Below are positions 5,840-7,741 of a stretch of 7,741 nucleotides of DNA, in pieces. Within the stretch, counting starts at the first letter, position 1. Every line of letters starts with the position of its first letter. Source of the stretch: an uncultured Clostridia bacterium. Lineage in GTDB: Bacteria > Bacillota > Clostridia > Oscillospirales > CAG-382. A model generated the notes under the pieces. That model made no database searches. It had not been told where the DNA came from and saw only the letters and a program-made list of their open reading frames with translations. The translations under genes and the position numbers were made by a program. The DNA is taken from contig CANQVQ010000074.1 in assembly GCA_947627335.1 (NCBI GenBank), positions 1-7,741 on the forward strand. The letters are read 5' to 3'.

Positions 5840-7003
5840 TCAGCCGTTCTCGATCTCCAGCGTTTCCCCGGTTTTCAGGTCGGCGAAAACGAAGAAGTGT
5901 TTGCGGGACGGTCCGTTTCTCGTCGTATAGGTGTAGAACAGCAGATCCCGATCCACGATCACGTTCCAGATCGCACTTTCGACCGGGGCGGTATAGATTT
6001 TCACAACGTTCGTGAAATCCCTGTCCGCCTGATAGATCTCGTTGTCGCCGTTCAGGAAATAGACGCCGTCGCTGTTGAAAAACAGTTCGGACAGCTTCGT
6101 ATCCGCCAGCAGGACCTCCTCGTCGCCCAGCCCGTAATCGGCTCTGCGGCAGAGGGCGTCCCCGCTCTTGTAGTAAAAATCCTCCCCGGAAAGCGCAAAC
6201 GGCAGGATGTCGGAATCGGCATACGGGACCTCCTCGCCGGTTTGCGGGTCCAAAAGCCGATAGCTCCCGCCGGTTTCCCCGTCGGCATAGAGGAGTTTTC
6301 CGTGCAGCGGCATGAAATAGAGATTCCCTTTCCCGGACAGGACGGTTTCGGGCTCGGAACCGTTCGGCTCCAGCTTCAGGACCCGACCGACCAATTCGCC
6401 GGAGGCTTCGTCCTCGCCCTCCGCGAGAAAATAAACGGTTTGCCCTTCCTGCACGATGTACGAAAGGAGGTCGCCGCTGCGGTAGAGTTCCTTCACGTCG
6501 TTTCCGAAAAAGTCCGTCCGATAGAGCACGGAGCCCGTCTCCTCCCGCACGACGAAAAACAGTCCGTCGCTTCCGCAGTAAATACTTTTCCCGGCACTGC
6601 CCCACAGGCAGCTTTCGTGGTCGCAGAGCGGGTCCCTGCAGGCGACCGAAAAATTCCCCGTGATCTTGTCGTAGGAACGCAGAACGACGTCGCTGCCCGT
6701 CTTGATATAGAGCGCGAGCGGCGTATCGAGCGCACTTTGCATCATCCGATCGTTCAGGTAGATCGCGTAGAGATACGTCCGAAGCAGTTCGTCCTGCGAT
6801 TCGGAAGCGAATTCGGAAACGGGAAAGGACCCCTCAAAATTCCCCGACGCGGACGCGTCGCTTTCGCTTTGCGAACTCGCGGAATACGCCCCTTTTTGCG
6901 AACTCGCGGAATACGCCCCTTCCTCTGGCACGCGTTCCGTGCATCCGGCAAGCAGCAATGCCGAAATCGCCAAAATGACCGCGTATACGCTCGCTTTTCT
7001 CAA
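5840..7003 (-). CDS. Lipoprotein with beta-propeller-like (DUF5050-like) repeats
   Basis: The 387-residue protein starts with a lipoprotein signal: RKASVYAVILAISALLLAGC, lipobox LAGC with the lipidated Cys at 21. A Ser-rich linker (29-54) with a duplicated GAYSASSQ unit follows. The region 95-387 consists of repeated short strands of the kind 'G-x-x-Y/F-Y-x-x-x-G-x-L-Y-R-x-D' (IYCGSDGLFFVV, LYFMPLHGKLLYADG, EDFYYKSGDALCRR, DGVYFLNGDNEIYQAD), as in LRP1-like/DUF5050 propellers. CRDPLCDHESC (122-132) is a cysteine/histidine motif I associate with clostridial lipoproteins of this type. It should be anchored outside the cytoplasmic membrane; ligand unknown. The start is TTG, because GGAGG lies 8 nt before it and the signal peptide follows at once. 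An ATG at 7045 would fall at the predicted transcript start and put extra charged residues before the signal. First gene of the unit. Confidence 0.85.
   Translation of the reverse strand: MRKASVYAVILAISALLLAGCTERVPEEGAYSASSQKGAYSASSQSESDASASGNFEGSFPVSEFASESQDELLRTYLYAIYLNDRMMQSALDTPLALYIKTGSDVVLRSYDKITGNFSVACRDPLCDHESCLWGSAGKSIYCGSDGLFFVVREETGSVLYRTDFFGNDVKELYRSGDLLSYIVQEGQTVYFLAEGEDEASGELVGRVLKLEPNGSEPETVLSGKGNLYFMPLHGKLLYADGETGGSYRLLDPQTGEEVPYADSDILPFALSGEDFYYKSGDALCRRADYGLGDEEVLLADTKLSELFFNSDGVYFLNGDNEIYQADRDFTNVVKIYTAPVESAIWNVIVDRDLLFYTYTTRNGPSRKHFFVFADLKTGETLEIENG
6868..6921. repeat. Perfect 27-bp tandem duplication in the lipoprotein linker
   Basis: Two identical 27-bp copies (6868-6894 and 6895-6921) encode the repeated linker unit GAYSASSQ plus one residue. 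The identity at DNA level, including third codon positions, points to a recent duplication. Being a multiple of three, it keeps the frame and only lengthens the linker between the lipid anchor and the propeller. Confidence 0.95.
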
Positions 7004-7010
7004 TCCGTTT

Positions 7011-7017
7011 TCCTCCC
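7011..7017 (-). promoter_or_regulatory. Ribosome binding site that sets a TTG start
   Basis: GGGAGGA is placed with its GGAGG core 8 nt before TTG at 7003, ideal spacing. No ATG or GTG is available at that position, so this site decides the lipoprotein start. Confidence 0.85.
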
Positions 7018-7051
7018 GTGCATGAACCGTATGTCCGAAAATCATACCTAA

Positions 7052-7080
7052 ATTCTATCACAGAAAACGGATTTTGTCAA
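7052..7080 (-). promoter_or_regulatory. Leftward sigma-A promoter of the lipoprotein operon
   Basis: On the - strand a perfect TTGACA (7080-7075) is followed after 17 nt by TAGAAT (7057-7052). The predicted transcript start is about 7045, leaving a leader of about 42 nt before the TTG start. Confidence 0.85.
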
Positions 7081-7092
7081 CAGGTTGACAAA
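7073..7092. repeat. Perfect palindrome holding both divergent -35 boxes
   Basis: 9-bp arms TTTGTCAAC and GTTGACAAA around AG. Each arm contains a consensus TTGACA, one facing left and one facing right, with 4 bp between the hexamers. The symmetry extends beyond the two hexamers by three pairs in total, which is more than two facing -35 boxes need. It could be a dimeric repressor site controlling both directions; no regulator gene is visible in the window. Confidence 0.85.
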
Positions 7093-7113
7093 TATCGTTG
7101 TATACGTTATACT
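7085..7113 (+). promoter_or_regulatory. Rightward sigma-A promoter of the ABC transporter gene
   Basis: TTGACA (7085-7090), 17 nt, then TATACT (7108-7113): perfect -35, five of six matches in the -10 and ideal spacing. The predicted start is near 7120, giving a leader of about 47 nt before the ATG at 7167. Confidence 0.88.
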
Positions 7114-7166
7114 GAATATATAAAAAATCGCCCTAAACGGAAAAATGCAAGGGGGACCGCCGCACC

Positions 7167-7741
7167 ATGAAAGAATTGTCGCTCGAAACCGTCAGCAAAT
7201 CCTTCAAGCAGACGAAAGCGCTGGACGGCGTGTCGTTCACGCTGGGGAACGGACTGCACGCCCTTCTCGGTCCGAACGGGAGCGGAAAGACGACTCTGAT
7301 GCGCATTTTGACGCTGAACCTCCCGGCGGACGGCGGTACGGTGACGTTCGACGGCGAGGACGTGCGTGCGATGGGCGGGCGGTACCGTGCGAAGCTCGGC
7401 TATATGCCGCAGAGCGCGGGGCTGTTCCCGTCCTTCCCGCTCGACGAATTCCTGTGCTATATCGGCTCGCTGAAAGGGTTGAAGAAAAAGGAAACGCTGT
7501 CGCAGTCGGAAACACTGCTGCGGGAAGTCGGACTTTGGGAGCATCGGCGGGAAAAGCTCGGCGGATTCTCCGGGGGTATGAAGCAGCGGGCGGCGCTGGC
7601 GCAGGCGTTGCTCGGCGAGCCGGAGCTGCTGGTCCTCGACGAACCGACGGCGGGGCTGGACCCGGTGCAGCGCATCGGCGTTCGCAACCTGCTCGCACGA
7701 TACGCGGAAAAGCACTGCGTCCTGCTCGCGACGCACATCGT
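7167..7741 (+). CDS. ABC-2-type transporter ATP-binding protein, N-terminal part (cut by window edge)
   Basis: The first 191 residues are present and the C-terminus is outside the window. All nucleotide-binding motifs are intact: Walker A GPNGSGKTT (35-43), Q-loop Gln82 in YMPQ, signature FSGGMKQR (134-141, a common variant of LSGGQ), Walker B LLVLDEP (154-160), D-loop GLD (163-165) and H-loop His190 in ATHI. The segment SAGLFPSFPLDEFLCYIGSL (83-102) is typical of ATPases paired with ABC-2 permeases (drug, bacteriocin or polysaccharide efflux types). The protein would sit on the inner face of the membrane with a permease probably encoded next. Ribosome site AAGGGGG lies 11 nt before the ATG. 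It has its own strong promoter, divergent from the lipoprotein operon. The substrate cannot be read from this part. Confidence 0.93.
   Translation, partial: MKELSLETVSKSFKQTKALDGVSFTLGNGLHALLGPNGSGKTTLMRILTLNLPADGGTVTFDGEDVRAMGGRYRAKLGYMPQSAGLFPSFPLDEFLCYIGSLKGLKKKETLSQSETLLREVGLWEHRREKLGGFSGGMKQRAALAQALLGEPELLVLDEPTAGLDPVQRIGVRNLLARYAEKHCVLLATHI

Noticed and set aside
5114..7051. 645-codon open frame on the + strand
   Set aside because: It lies entirely antisense to the lipoprotein and the unknown protein, both of which have ribosome sites and recognisable features. It has no family motif and no ribosome site, and is a by-product of high GC.
7107..7736. 209-codon frame antisense to the ABC ATPase
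   Set aside because: It mirrors a gene with all ABC motifs; it has low-complexity Arg/Ala composition and no domain.

Overview
The window reads as a high-GC chromosomal segment of a Gram-positive anaerobe of the class Clostridia (Oscillospiraceae-like gut lineages are my best guess). This rests on a lysine/cell-wall operon of the aminotransferase (DapL) type, strong AGGAGG-type ribosome sites, a lipoprotein with the Cx4CxHx2C motif seen in many clostridial propeller lipoproteins, and a DUF11 protein beginning MALFTNQA. The taxonomic call is inference; no marker gene is present.

Layout, read in the direction of transcription. Right edge, + strand: the start of an ABC-2-type transporter ATPase (7167 to the window end). 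A compact intergenic region (7004-7166) carries two near-consensus, back-to-back sigma-A promoters whose -35 boxes lie inside one perfect palindrome (7073-7092). To its left, on the - strand, is a tightly spaced set of five genes: a TTG-started beta-propeller-like lipoprotein (7003-5840), an unrecognised 236-residue protein (5800-5090), a Cu/Zn superoxide dismutase without a signal peptide (5049-4609), a two-helix membrane protein with a PH-like domain (4583-3891) and a two-module DUF11 protein (3816-2962). A large hairpin terminator (2953-2896) ends the unit. The last gene may also have its own promoter with an overlapping palindrome (3836-3850).

After a non-coding stretch of about 290 bases that contains this terminator and a strong promoter (2757-2729), the second - strand operon is dapA-dapB-dapF-dapL, cut by the left edge within dapL. 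DapA makes 4-hydroxy-tetrahydrodipicolinate, DapB reduces it, DapL (LL-diaminopimelate aminotransferase) converts the product directly to LL-diaminopimelate, and DapF epimerises that to meso-diaminopimelate for peptidoglycan and lysine. The four genes are therefore a complete direct route from aspartate semialdehyde and pyruvate to meso-DAP, with no need for DapC/D/E. The dapA leader is only about 54 nt, too short for a lysine riboswitch.

The most interesting parts are the shared palindromic promoter hub at 7052-7113 and the five-gene unit it drives, which joins surface-type proteins to a cytosolic Cu/Zn SOD and two genes of unknown function. No mobile element, CRISPR array, tRNA or rRNA was seen.
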